64,000 bases of DNA from Amphimedon queenslandica (Eukaryota > Porifera > Demospongiae > Haplosclerida > Niphatidae), in NCBI RefSeq assembly GCF_000090795.2, contig NW_003546654.1, forward strand, positions 27,688 to 91,687, given 5' to 3'. The position numbers and the translations under genes were made by a program. The notes beneath the pieces were generated by a model. The model did not search any database, was not told the DNA's origin, and was given only the letters and a program-made list of their open reading frames with translations. Positions 1 through 10,859 of the stretch are shown here, one piece after another (position 1 is the stretch's first letter; each line of letters starts with the position of its first letter).

Positions 1-1
1 C

Positions 2-967
2 ACAATTTGTATGACCCTGATCCACATAATAATAGTAACAGTCGAAATGGAAAGCGACTATTACAGTGTAGTTAGACAAACTGATTCCGCACTCGCCATT
101 GTAAATTTCATCTTCTTCTTTTATTACATTTTCGAACAGCTCCTAAAAATTATTGGGCTTGGAGGACGAATTTATTTTAAACATTTTTTGCATATTTTTG
201 AAGGCGTCGTTACCATAGCGATCGTCATCACAGAGATAACCATCCTTGCCATGTTTGGGCATCCTTTTCATCACTCCGAGTCAGAACCACCAAACTACGC
301 CACTTTGATTCGAGTAATGAACTTATTCATTGTATTCCGAATGCTACGAATCATACCACAAGTTAAATCGGTTTCTTTCGTGTTCGGAACTATGGTCGAA
401 ATCGTGAAAAACCTTCGAGCTTTTGCCGGAATTATCATCGTCATTTATTACCTTTTTGCTCTTCTTGGAATGGAGATATTTGGGAGGAATCACAAATTAG
501 AAAATGACACTTCTCCAGCTGCTTACAGGTGTGGTACATACGAGCAGCTGGAGTATTATTCTTATAATTTTCATGATTTTGCTGCTTCGCTTGTAATCCT
601 TTGGAATATCATGGTTGTCAATAATTGGTCAGTTTTTCTCGACGCTTTCTCTCGCTCAGCCACGAAATGGTCTCAGCTTTATTTCGTGGCATGGTGGCTT
701 GTAGCCGTCATCATAATTGTGAATCTATTTATATCACTGGTAATTGAAGTCTTCTTGACAAGATGGGAAGCGTATCACGAACATAATAAAAGAAAAAACG
801 GCGAGGACAACAGAGCAAGTGTTGTATCTGATATTCCACTTCTGGAGTCAACTGCGACTCCGTTTTCTGCTGGTAGCGACATCAGAGTGCTACTGAGAAA
901 GAATTTAACGGACCCTCCGGAGAGCGATTTGTTGCATGAGATTCATAAACACAGCGACTTATTGTAG
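2..967 (+). CDS. TPCN: Two-pore channel (TPC), C-terminal half, 5' part outside window
   Basis: Endolysosomal cation channel of the two-pore family; this single open exon carries the second six-helix repeat. It is open from the window edge, so the start and first repeat lie upstream. Visible in order: hydrophobic S1-S3, an S4 with spaced arginines around residues 98-118 (RVMNLFIVFRMLRIIPQVK), S5 (FAGIIIVIYYLFALLGMEIFG), a pore segment whose NFHDFAASLVILWNIMVVNNW resembles the second filter of TPCs including the VNNW motif, then S6 (AVIIIVNLFISLVIEVF). A hydrophilic tail of about 70 residues ends in a dileucine (SDLL). The family usually has about 750-850 residues, so roughly 40% is here. TPC1, TPC2 and TPC3 cannot be told apart from this piece. 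Its 3' end converges on the Rab-like gene. Confidence 0.85.
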   Translation, partial: TICMTLIHIIIVTVEMESDYYSVVRQTDSALAIVNFIFFFYYIFEQLLKIIGLGGRIYFKHFLHIFEGVVTIAIVITEITILAMFGHPFHHSESEPPNYATLIRVMNLFIVFRMLRIIPQVKSVSFVFGTMVEIVKNLRAFAGIIIVIYYLFALLGMEIFGRNHKLENDTSPAAYRCGTYEQLEYYSYNFHDFAASLVILWNIMVVNNWSVFLDAFSRSATKWSQLYFVAWWLVAVIIIVNLFISLVIEVFLTRWEAYHEHNKRKNGEDNRASVVSDIPLLESTATPFSAGSDIRVLLRKNLTDPPESDLLHEIHKHSDLL

Positions 968-1413
968 CAATGATGAGATGATGTTTATTGTAAATTATAA
1001 TTATTGAAGTCGACCGATTCCAGTCTGCTGGAGTAAATACTAAGTGACTATTAATTTTATCATTTAGTAATTAATGTTAATGTTTTTTTTTTCAATAATA
1101 ATGATTTATACAAAAAAATGAAGTATCCACACTAAAAATAGTGTCTTTCAATTAGCAAGCACAACGATCTGACCTCTCCGACCGACCTCTGTTCTGATCC
1201 ATAATGATACTGTCTTGTGGATCTGTAGCAAGAGATAATTTAAGAGAAAGACATGATTGACAAATTATAGAAAAGAAAGAAATGACGGAACAAGAAAATT
1301 ATAAGAGAAAAGGTATAGAGGAGAGAGAGAGAGAAGGAGGGAGAAAGTTTATGGAAATGTAAGTCAAGGATATTTAAAGTTATGAGCAACAGGTCGATAC
1401 TGGACTATAAACA
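968..1413. other. Convergent 3' flanks between channel and Rab-like gene
   Basis: No coding exon seen. It is AT-rich with a purine-rich stretch near 1300-1345 (GAGA repeats), and probably holds the two 3' UTRs. Confidence 0.5.
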
Positions 1414-2861
1414 CTAACCACTTCTTGGGCTGTCTTTACTCATTATAAGTCCAATGACTGTATTGAATGCATCCTCAATCTGAAAACAAAATAAATATAT
1501 TTACAATACGATACAAACACTCACTAATACAGTACATATAATATACTTATACATCCACAAGTCTAATAATAATGTTAATCTATATGCATCACAGTTTGGA
1601 GTACAGCACAAAAATAGCATCTGCCAATCTGAGGAGTATAGTATTAGTTTTTTTGTAGTACAAATTGTTTTAGCTTTAACAATGCATCTGTAAACTGCCA
1701 ATACAAAAGCTTTGTGATCTAAAATAGATTTTAAATTTTTAATACTGTATAGTATATAATTTGACAAGAGTAATATTTGGCGAATTTGATTGTGGAACAC
1801 CACCAATAGCTAATATTAATTCCTCGTCAGCAAGTCAACTTGCATAGCATTTGCCTTCTTGTGCTACTTAATAGTCTCACTTGTGAAAGGTTGCCCAAGT
1901 TGACTTCTTTAAATGTTAGCCCTTTCTCTTTTGCGAATTCTCTAGCTATTACCAGCTGTTCCTCAGTCGTGGGGTCGTCAATTCCAGTGGCCACGAGAAC
2001 CGTTTGAAAATTTGAAGGAGCGTTCTGATAAAAAAGACGAAGCAATGGAATATTGTAACAATGTGAAGAGAAAGACAAAATGGTTCAAGATGAACAGGAG
2101 GATGAAAAATGATTCAAAATTACTGTTTTAATCTCATCAAGCCAGTAAGATATGCCGGAGAAAGAAGCTGATTTAGCTGCATTGAATACTAACAGGCAGC
2201 CCTAAAATAATAATAATAACAACAACAACAATAATAATAATAATAAGTATGGTATTATAATACCTGCGATCCTCTGTAATAAGATGATGTGACTGAACGG
2301 AATCTTTCCTGGCCAGCTGTATCCCTTTTTTAAAAATATGCAGTAGTTTATGAACATACGTCAACAAATACAATCCACACATAATTAAACTGGACCATAT
2401 CTATGCACATATATATGTGTGTGTGTATATTAACATTATTATCATTCGCCTGGCTCAAACTAGTTGACTACAATGACTAGCAGCTGTTCGTGTCATTGCA
2501 CAGACATTATACATCAATTATAACACAATAATCTGTTCACGCCATCATTATCTACATAACCTTAGATGTTTTAACTTGCAAAGATTTGCTAAATTCTCAT
2601 CTCTTACCATAGCTGTAGTTTGACCCTCTTCTTGTTGTGAGTGATGTCTTTAAGTCTGTAATCCAAACCTAACAATCAGACGATGAGACTTAAGTTACGT
2701 ATCACATGACGGATCTACCCACCAAGAGTCGGTCCTAAACTGTCCTCCATCCCCGGTACCTCTCCCATGTACTTCTGTAGCAGTTCCGTCTTTTGAGAAC
2801 CAGTGTCTCCTATCAATATTATCTTGAGGAGGACCTCGTACGGGCTGCCTTGCGCTTGCAT
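1414..2861 (-). CDS. Atypical Rab-like small GTPase with degenerate nucleotide-binding motifs
   Basis: Six exons: 2861-2723, 2668-2608, 2324-2264, 2201-2124, 2024-1881, 1479-1414. All have GT-AG introns; the sum is 549 nt, giving 182 residues. The fold is clearly Rab: [21 protein letters not shown] is intact (switch II, G3), followed by RGSQGCLLVFNAAKSASF and a C-terminal helix. The P-loop reads GDTGSQKT, so the glycine before the lysine is glutamine. The G2 region is PTLGLDY. The G4 motif NKxD is replaced by TGID. The C terminus ends KDSPRSG with no prenylation cysteine. I infer weak or altered nucleotide binding and no standard membrane anchor. The start at 2861 gives a short Rab-like N terminus; an in-frame ATG at 2924 is an alternative. 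It shares a promoter of about 135 bp with the SMYD gene. Confidence 0.82.
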
Positions 2862-2995
2862 TATTATCCTGTGTCTTGTAAAAAACAGCTTGTTAAGTTC
2901 TGGAGCTGCACTCGTTGCAAACACACCTCTCTGGGGCGTGGCTAACTGCTAGCCACACCCTTTATGAGTAGGTGTGGTGCCCACGTGCTCTCATC
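2862..2995. promoter_or_regulatory. Short bidirectional promoter (Rab-like / SMYD)
   Basis: About 134 bp separate the two divergent start codons. CACGTG lies near 2981, just before the SMYD ATG. No TATA box seen. The interval is inferred from gene positions. Confidence 0.45.
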
Positions 2996-5886
2996 ATGTC
3001 TACCTCTTCTACTTTCCTTCCATCTTTTTTAGAACTAAAAGAAACTGAAGAATACGGCAGAGGAGTGTATAGTGTGAAAGAACTGTCTCCAGGTACTGAC
3101 GTCATCGTGGGAGATCCCCTAGCTCACGTGATCAGTTCCCACGAAAGGGAAATGTACTGTCACCATTGCCTAAAGAAGGAAAGGTGTGGTCTATTGTTAT
3201 TATTATTTTATGTAATTACACATCATTATAGATCTCTTAAGAAATGTGGTCAATGCAAGTTTGTATGGTACTGCAGTCGAGCCTGCCAGGTATGGAAGGG
3301 TTAAAATTATTAATTAATTGATTATTTATTATTATTATTATTATCATCATTATTATTATTTTTATTATTATTATTATTTTTATTAATTAGAGGGAGGACT
3401 GGTTGTATCATAAAGTTGAGTGTGCAGGAATATCACGTATCAGTCCCAGTATACCTACCGATACAGTGAGACTCATTGTAAGACTATTAGTTAGAAGAAG
3501 CAATGGAACAAGCACCGTAGTAGGCTGCTTTATAATACATTAAAACAAATAAATAATATTATTAATTAATAGACTAGTTTACCTAAAGGAGCTCAGTGGG
3601 ACATGGATATTCTAACTACACGTATGCACATGTCACATTTCAGTCATTTCTTTGATTGTCTACAGATGCTCCAAGATATAATGAAGAATTGAAGCAGTCG
3701 ATTGGTGAGCAGGTGTTTGGTGCTAAACTCTTAATGTCGGACAGTAAGGAGTATAATCCTGAAGTGGCCTTTTCGATAGCTTGTAAGGTAAAGCGACTTA
3801 CTGAAGAGCAACTAATAGTGATTGTGTTTGGAGATGTAATAGTTAATGAAGACGCCATTTTTGACCCTGTACTATAGTACAAGGATTTTGATAGCAACTT
3901 TTTAAAATTCGTAAAAAATCCAATTGTAATCGGAATGAGCTCAAACTTTCTACGCAACATAAGAACATGTATATGTATCAGAAAATGTAATAAAAATGGA
4001 GAATTCTCTGCTTTTCATTTTTGGCAAATTTTGGCTAACATCCCTGTACTATAGTACAGGGACTTTTACCCGATTTTGGAGCAACTTTAAAAATTCGTAA
4101 AAAATCTAATTGTAATCGGAATGAGCTCAAACTTTCTACACAACATAAGAACATGTATATGCATCAGAAAATGTAATAAAAATGGAGAATTCTCTCCTTT
4201 CATTTTTGGCAAAATTTGGCCAAAGCCCCTGTGCTATAGTATAGGGATTTTGACCCAATTATGGAGCAACTTAAAAAAATTCATATTTTGATTGGAATGA
4301 GCTCAAAGTTATTCATTTTTCTACACCGTCTAATTACTTTCTATTTCTATATTGTCTAGATGATCAGTAATTCATTTAGCATCCTGGACTGGGAGATGAA
4401 CAGCATTGGAAGTGGAGTCTACATACTGTAAAAAAAACATCTTTCACTTACACAAATTTGCTCTATCATTTTTTGTCTCCATTAGTCCAGCATTACTGAA
4501 TCATTCCTGTGATCCTAATGTTATTGCTCTTTTTGAAGGACCCAAAATGAGACTAAGAACCACCAAAAAAATATTCGAAAATGAACAAGCAAGCCTCAAT
4601 AATACCTTATTTATGATATTTTTGTTCTTTCAGTTATTTGTGAGTTATACTGATCTGCTGGAGACCAGAGAGAGGAGGCAGAGACACTTGCAAAAGTATT
4701 ATCTTTTCTCGTGTAATTGTCCTCGTTGCAGCTCCGAATTCTCTGGCAGTTTGGATGAGAAGTTAATAAAGACAGCTGCTGGTAAATAGACCATGATAGT
4801 CAAGTTTTTGTACCTATTTATTAACAAAGCTGGTTTAAGCCACAGTATCTTTAAATGGTGACATTACACGTATATTGCAGACCATAAAGATGGTAAAGTT
4901 TTCTTTCGTTTGTTTGGTAGACTTAAAAGAAAGTGATAGAAAGACTCTGTATAAAGATGGCTTTTCTAAACTTGACGAGGCAGAAAATGTGAAAAAGAAA
5001 GGAGATATCCTTTTTTAAGTTGTATTAATCTACAAAATTTATTTCTTAAATGTCATTTTTCTTTAACAATAAGATTAAACTGGGCTGCTTTGGAGTCCCT
5101 AGCAAGTGAATATTTAACCAAACACAGCAGTCGACTTGGTGATACTAATATACTCATAGTAAAAATGAGAGAGTGTTTAATGGACTCCTACATTGGTAAG
5201 AAGTCATTTTATGATTTTATCAGTTAGTGGTTGCACTGTGTTTAGAACAGCAGAAGTGGAGGGAAGCATTGCAAGTTGCTGTTACATTAAAAGGNNNNNN
5301 NNNNACTAAACACAGCAGTCGACTTGGTGATACTAATATACTCATAGTAAAGATGAGAGAGTGTTTAATGGATTCCTACATTGGTAAGAAGTCATTTTAT
5401 AATTTTATCAGTTAGTGGTTGCACTGTGTTTAGAACAGCAGAAGTGGAGGGAAGCACTGCAAGTTGCTGTTGCATTAAAAGGGCAATATGAGTGAGTCTA
5501 TTAAGATCATTATAATGATGCAGTAGATATATCATGTGTTCTGGTCCTTAGTGTAAATTAAGTTAATGTTGCAATTCTCTAATACACTTGTCATCTTTAG
5601 GTTATATTACTCAACTTATAATCCATTCCTTGGGCTCCATTGTTATAAAATAGCCAAACTATTACAGCAAGTATCAGAAGATACAGCAGCTCTTAAAGAA
5701 TCAATGAAGCTACTGGATAAAGTAAAGATGATCACTTTTTGCAATGTACCAAAAAATACTTATTCTGTGTAGGCTATTGGTATACTGTCAGTGACTCATG
5801 GCTCAACTCATCACTGTGTTGTAGAAGGAAAGAGATTACTGTATGATACTGGGATGGAACTAACTGGTAGAAAAGTACATGTATAA
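2996..5886 (+). CDS. SMYD-type SET and MYND domain protein-lysine methyltransferase
   Basis: Multi-exon SMYD gene, closest by eye to SMYD3. The N-terminal SET part (YGRGVYSVKELSPGTDVIVGDP) is followed by a MYND zinc finger: CHHC at about 3163-3172, CGQCKFVWYCSRAC at 3245-3290 and REDWLYHKVEC at 3392-3425. The catalytic core ISNSFSILDWEMNSIGSGVY (4364-4423) joins PALLNHSCDPN (from 4486), with the NHSC motif intact, then YTDLLETRERRQRHL and post-SET cysteines CNCPRC. C-terminal helical exons include LKESMKLLDKVK and a last exon at 5773-5886 with the SMYD-like VTHGSTHH. The region around 5117-5483 is duplicated across an N gap, so one copy is probably an assembly artefact and exon order there is uncertain. 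Start 2996 was chosen because it directly precedes the conserved N terminus. Confidence 0.85.
3850..4330 (+). repeat. Three copies of dispersed repeat Rep-A in a SMYD intron
   Basis: Each copy opens with a palindrome like CCTGTACTATAGTACAGGG (or a decayed version). A GAGCAACTTTAAAAATTCGT block and the core that reads on the minus strand as GTGTAGAAAGTTTGAGCTC follow. Copies start near 3868, 4043 and 4227. Other copies are at about 30003-30130, 37570-37745 and 42220-42390, with isolated palindromes near 49286 and 51608. Confidence 0.8.
5117..5483 (+). repeat. 178-bp near-identical duplication around an N gap
   Basis: 5117-5294 and 5305-5483 are almost identical and are separated by 10 Ns. Both contain the same SMYD exon pieces (HSSRLGDTNILIVKMRECLMD and CLEQQKWREAL). 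This looks like unmerged overlapping contigs or haplotypes rather than a real tandem duplication. Confidence 0.8.
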
Positions 5887-6265
5887 TCATCTTATGTATA
5901 CACATACAACTGTATGTGTGTGCATTGAAATTGGGAGTGATTTCAGAGAGCCTGTTCTTATAGACATATATAACATGCTTAACAAACTGCTTAGCTATGC
6001 ATTTTTGTACTGCATCACAATACTGGGTGTTACCAATCAAAGTATCAAATTTATATCACTACACGTGAGCAAGTATCAGAAATAATAATAATAATAATAA
6101 TAATAATATTAATAATAATAATGATAATGATTAGCACACTGACACACATGCTAGTTTCATTTCAATCCTCCAGTCTTCATTTGCATCCAGGTGGAATACC
6201 AAAAGGATCAACAGGCAGAGTAGTAGTGACATTAACATACCTAGTATTGAAATGAATATAAGAAT
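5688..6265 (+). repeat. Segmental duplication, copy 1 (SMYD 3' end plus flank)
   Basis: This segment recurs at about 8202-8785. It holds the last two SMYD exons, downstream sequence and, on the minus strand, a copy of an ependymin-related last exon near 6178-6240. Here that exon has no partner exons, so it is an orphan. The rest, up to about 6825, shows no coding exon and resembles the intergenic spacers at 9480-9890 and 11940-12440. Confidence 0.75.
6178..6240 (-). pseudogene. Orphan last exon of an ependymin-related gene
   Basis: The minus strand has an acceptor-like AG at the 3' side and encodes a decayed version of the family's last exon (VNVTTTLPVDPFGIPPGCK-like, stop). It matches the final exon of the intact gene at 8678-9435. 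No exons 1-3 lie upstream in register, because it arrived with the segmental duplication. Confidence 0.6.
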
Positions 6266-6825
6266 AAGTCTATGAGCATGTTATATTATATAATAGCATG
6301 TCATCTCAACATGATGTTAATGTGACTGCTGGTTTTTGTTTTAGCAGCACCTTTTACTGAAAAAATAATCATGAGTTTCTTTAGAGACAATACTTGCTAA
6401 TAGAAGTTATGAAACTTTACATCATCATATGCATGCATACAACATGCATGTAGCACATGATGCAGTGCTGGATTGGTTGGTTGTTAATACTCTTATTATA
6501 GGTTGTATAACTAATACTCCTGTTTCACATGCAGTTATTACTACAAAAAACAGGGATGATTAATGTTATAGTCTATTGTGTAACATTTGCTGATAAGAGT
6601 TCAATGGGTGTCATGCAGCTCTCTCTTTTCTTGTTTCATTGATTTATTGTTCAGTTTAACAGCTAAATTTCATTCACTTGTAATAATAAAACACACAAAA
6701 GCAGTAAAGATCACTATAGCATAAGCACAAAAATAAAAATAATAGCAATTAAAACAGGCCTATAAATTAGCACTCTAAAGTTATAATTAGCCTCGTCACA
6801 CTTCTTTAGCATCGTCACACTTCTT

Positions 6826-7576
6826 TTAGCATCCAGGAGGCATGCTAAAGGGATCTGATGGAAGAGTAGTTGTTATATTAGTGTACCTAAACAATATATT
6901 GATAATAGTTATTAGTCCAATAGTTCATAATTCTTACTTAAAGACAGCTTCCTTCAGGGGACTTGCAGTCAATGTGGCACGAAGGATAGGAACACACACA
7001 CTACCATCACCAATTGGTGTATATGTTGCAAAATAATCGCCATCAACACTGTTAGTACCATAATAGTCATACGCCAGTACACCTAGGTTAGGCAGAGATG
7101 ATCCTAGGTACTCGGCTCCACTGGGGTTAGAAGTAGAACCAGCTGGTACTCCAAAGTTTGGGATATCACCAGTAACATTTCCCTTAGTACACTGTCCTTC
7201 AATTGAAGTGTATGATGATCCCTGCATGAGACAGTCATTTATATGATCAGTAATGTATGCTTTTAACTAACAGTTGAGTAATCAAGGAGTGTGATAGTCT
7301 TTTGAGCTGATTCTTGTGCAACAACGTCAGATATCTTGAGTTTCTTGGCATTACGATCATAATTAGCCTCAGACATTCTCAGTGCTAGCTTGGCATCTTC
7401 AAATGAGATCTGCACTTGCATTGTGAATATGAATTCTTGCATTATTATATGTAAATAATTACTTCATAAATGTAGCCAGTCCACTGTGTTGGGGTGGTGC
7501 CACAAGCTGGTGCTGCCTTTATTGGATTAGCAGCCACAAAGAGCAGAGCAGCAACTACAACAGCAAGATATTTCAT
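6826..7576 (-). CDS. Ependymin-related secreted protein A
   Basis: Four exons: 7576-7463, 7409-7272, 7221-6938, 6886-6826 (597 nt, 198 residues), intron phases 0, 0, 2. A signal peptide (MKYLAVVVAALLFVAA) is followed by the ependymin pattern: CGTTPTQWTGYIYE, an ISFEDAKLALRMSEANYDR strand region, LLDYST, then VEGQ/IEGQC, IPNFGVP, LPNLGVLAYDYYG and a late CVPI. The last exon ends in SMPPGC. Family members are secreted glycoproteins that bind lipid or calcium in a barrel fold; the role in sponges is not known. NVT and NIT glycosylation sites are present. It is one of seven intact paralogs here; C and E are the closest. Confidence 0.85.
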
Positions 7577-7662
7577 CTTTTCACTGCAAATAATTTGAGT
7601 ATAGAGTGACTTTCCAAATTCAGGAAAAACTTTGCTAAATGAATGTGCTGAAATCACAACCC

Positions 7663-7668
7663 TTTATA
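7663..7668 (-). promoter_or_regulatory. Probable TATA box of ependymin-related gene A
   Basis: TATAAA on the minus strand, about 87 nt upstream of the ATG. Position and sequence are seen; function is inferred. Confidence 0.4.
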
Positions 7669-7698
7669 CTCATAATCTGATGACTGCAAATGATATAG

Positions 7699-7846
7699 CA
7701 CAGCCTTACCACCGTGGTATGTTACATATAATTATATCATTTCCAGTCATCAGACAAGGGTTTATAATACAACACAGCCTTACCACCGTGGTATGTTACA
7801 TATAATTATATCATTTCCAGTCATCAGACAAGGGTTTATAATACAA
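7699..7846. repeat. Two-copy 74-bp tandem duplication between ependymin-related units
   Basis: CACAGCCTTACCACCGTGG starts both copies (7699 and 7773). It lies in the shared upstream region of gene A (-) and the pseudogene at 7908 (+). Confidence 0.85.
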
Positions 7847-7907
7847 TCTTTTGCTGGACGAGATCATAAGTACTGAGAGAGCTTTCTGTCATAAATTGGC
7901 AGCTAAG

Positions 7908-8165
7908 ATGAAGCACTTCTTTATGATTGTTGCAGCCACTGCTCTGTTGGGCATGCATAGTCTCGTCGCCCAGCTATGTTGGGCATAGCTAGTGCTGCTG
8001 CTATACTTGTCAGGAGACTCCACCAACATGGTCTGGCCACCTGTTTGGGGTCACTATATATATGATGCAGCCTACCTCAAGTTAGTACGTGATCAAGGTC
8101 CCAACTTCAGGACTGCCTTCAGACACACTAAAGTTACTACACCATGATCTGGATCCGACTGACCA
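7908..8165 (+). pseudogene. Ependymin-related pseudogene (plus-strand subtype)
   Basis: This matches exon 1 of the intact plus gene at 13449 (MKxxxMIVAAxALLG...SGHL-type sequence, including the GGTCTGGCCACCTGTTTG block). About 26 extra bases near 7953-7979 repeat TGTTGGGCAT around an insertion and bring a stop codon after about 23 codons. Downstream exon-like pieces (TTCAGACACACTAAAGTTAC) are scrambled. Not functional. Confidence 0.7.
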
Positions 8166-8201
8166 TTGTTGTTGCAGAGGTTCGTTACGTGGGGCTTTAA
8201 T

Positions 8202-8785
8202 AGCTCTTAAAGAATGAATGAAGCTTGAGTTGGATAAAGTAAAGATAATTTGTAATGTGCCAAAAATTATTTATTTTGTGTAGTCTATTGGTATACTGTC
8301 AGTGACTCATGGCTCAACTCATCATCACTGTGTTGTGGAAGGAAAGAGATTACTGTATGATACTGGGATGGAACTAACTGGTAGAAAAGTACATGTATAA
8401 TCATCTTATGTATACACATACAACTGTATGTGTGTGTGTGTGTGTGTTTTATTGCACTGAAATTGGGAGTGATTTCAGGGAGCTTATTCTTATAGACAAA
8501 ACATGCTTAACAAACTGCTTAGCTATGCATTTTTGTACTGCATCACAATGTGTGTTACCAATCAAAGTATCAAATTTATATCACTACACGTGAGCAAGTA
8601 TCAGAAATATTAATAACAATAATAATAATGATTAGCACACTGACACACACGCTAGTTTTATTTCAATCCTTCAATCTTCATTTGCATCCAGGTGGAATAC
8701 TAAAAGGATCAACAGGGAGAGTAGTAGTAACATTAACATACCTAGTATTGAAATGAATATATTAAGAATAAGTCTATGAGCATGT
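8202..8785 (+). pseudogene. Duplicated SMYD 3' end (segmental duplication, copy 2)
   Basis: Sequence closely matching 5688-6265. The penultimate exon copy carries a stop (AAAGAATGAATG), while the last-exon copy (VTHGS...GMELTGRK) is largely intact. There is no upstream SET/MYND, so it is a fragment. Its 3' part contains the real last exon of ependymin-related gene B on the other strand. Confidence 0.75.
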
Positions 8786-9435
8786 TTCATAAAACTAACT
8801 CTAATAGTGATTCAGCTAGTGGTACTACAGTCAATGTAGAAGTTATAATTGGAACACACATTTCTCCATTCCCAATTGGAGCAAACGTTCCAAAAAATTC
8901 TCCTTCACTCCCTGCTCTGGAATACTGCTCCACCAGTACTCCTAGATTAGGAAGCTTGGATCCAAGATACTCTGGTGCTCCAATACGTTTGGCCCCCTCT
9001 GGAACTCCAAATTTAGGAAACTCAGCCTCTTCTATTCTTTCCTTCCTGCATTGCCCATTTTCAGAAACATAACGTGTTTTCTATTGACAAGAAGCATAAT
9101 AGAGGGATCAGTGCATTATTTACTGTGCTCCATTCTTCCAGTGTGGTTCTCTTTGGTGATCCAGGGCTGACATCAGTATCAGTAATCTTGATCTTTTGAC
9201 TTTCCCTGTCGTAGTTGGCCAGAGATATTAGCAGCTCCAGTTTTCCAAGGCGGAACTCAATCTATTCCAGAAGAGAAAAAAACCATCTCATTCCACTATC
9301 ATTCCCTTACACTCCTATATTCCTTACTGCATAGATGTATCCACTCCATGTTGATGGTGTTGCAGCGCACCTCTCTGAAGGCTGAGCAGTAGCAATTCCA
9401 AAAAGAACAACAAGAAGAAGTACACTCAAGGACAT
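8678..9435 (-). CDS. Ependymin-related secreted protein B
   Basis: Four exons: 9435-9328, 9261-9124, 9080-8800, 8741-8678 (591 nt, 196 residues); same phases as gene A. Signal peptide MSLSVLLLVVLFGIATA, then CAATPSTWSGYIYA, an ANYDRESQKIKITD segment, RYVSENGQC, FPKFGVPEG, LGSKLPNLGVLVEQY, MCVPI and a last exon ending SIPPGCK. It is more like the plus-strand genes than like A, C and E, which marks a second subfamily. Its last exon lies inside a segment that also exists at 5688-6265. Confidence 0.82.
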
Positions 9436-9893
9436 ACTGAGTTGCTATTGAGCTCAAGAGTCTCTGTAATTTGCTATGGAGACTATGAATGACTATTGTT
9501 TGACCTTTTTTTGCATTATATAACAGTGTGTCATCCCAACTTGATGCATGTGACTGTACTGCTGATTCTTATTTCAACACCTTTTAAAGGTATCATGAAT
9601 TCAATTGGAGACAATGTCACTGTGCTCATTATGTAATGTTTCCTAACCAATACTCATGTTTCACATGCAGTTATTACAAACAGCATCAGGGATGCATTGT
9701 GTTATATTGTGTAACATTAGCTGATAAAGAGTTCAAGCTCTTTCTTTGTGAAGTGTCATAAGTGTTCAGCTTAATTTAATTCATGTATAATATTAAATCT
9801 TAGAAATATTAATTATAGCATAAAAGCAATCATTCACAAAATAATAATGACACCTAATGTTCAATACTACATTAAAGTTTCGCCACACTTCTT
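9436..9893. other. Spacer between ependymin-related genes B and C
   Basis: No gene seen. It is recognisably related to the spacers at about 6270-6825 and 11940-12440 (shared GCATGTCATC...TGATG and TCACATGCAGTTATTAC blocks), showing that genes duplicated together with their flanks. Confidence 0.6.
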
Positions 9894-10656
9894 TTAGCAA
9901 CCAGGAGGCATGCTAAAAGGATCTGCTGGAAGAGTAGTTGTTATATTAGTGTACCTAAACAATATATTGATAATAATTATTAGTCCAATAGTTCGTAAGT
10001 CTTACTCAAAAATAGCTTCCTTCAGGGGGCTTGTAGTCAATAGGGAACGAAGGATTGGAACACATACTTCACCATCACCAATCGGTGTATATGTCACGTA
10101 ATAATCTCCATCAACACTGTCAGTACCATAATACTCATACACCAGTACACCTAGGTTAGGCAGAGATGATCCTAGGTACTTGGCTCCGTTGCGGTCGGCT
10201 GTGGCACCACCTGGTACTCCAAAGTTTGGGATTATTCCAGTAACGTTTCCCTTAGTGCACTGTCCTTCAACTGAAGTGTATGATGTTCCCTACATGAGAC
10301 AGTCATTTATATGATCAATAATGTATGCTTTTAACTAACAGTTGAATAATCAAGGAGTGTGATAGTCTTTTTGGCAGATTCTTTTACATCAATGTCAGTT
10401 AGCTTGAGTTTCTTGGCATCACGATCATAATTAGCCTCAGACACTCTCAGTGCTAGCTTAGCATCTGCGAATGAGATCTGCACTTGCATTGTGAATATGA
10501 ATTCTTGCATTATTATATGTACATGATTACCTCATAAATGTATCCAGTCCATTGTGCTGGAGTTGTGGCGCAAGCTGGTGCTGCAGCCTTTCGTGATGGG
10601 GCAGCATTAGCAGCCACAAAGAGCAGAGCAGCAACTACAACAGCAAGGTACTTCAT
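9894..10656 (-). CDS. Ependymin-related secreted protein C
   Basis: Four exons: 10656-10531, 10477-10340, 10289-10006, 9954-9894 (609 nt, 202 residues), phases 0/0/2. Signal peptide MKYLAVVVAALLFVAANA, then CATTPAQWTGYIYE, an EANYDRDAKKLKLTD-type segment, YTSVEGQCTKGNVTG, LGSSLPNLGVLVYEYYG, SVDGDYYVTYTPIGDG, CVPI, and a last exon SMPPGC. A close paralog of A and E. Exon 1 is longer by a short Ala/Lys-rich insert (APSRKAAAPA) just after the signal peptide. Confidence 0.85.
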
Positions 10657-10859
10657 CTTTTCACTGCAAATAATTTGAGGATATAACTCTCCAAATTCAC
10701 AAAAACTGTGCCACAGTGTGCTGAATTCACGACCTTATGCTCATGATCTGATGACTGCATAATGATGTAACATAAATTTTGACAGATAAAAGCTAATTAG
10801 AACTTTTACGGTACAATCTGTTGTACAATCATAGTGCGATTTAGGCTTTCTGTAGTAAT

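Noticed and set aside
1501-1806. 101-residue minus open frame
   Set aside because: It lies in the last intron of the Rab-like gene, has no domain and no splice support.
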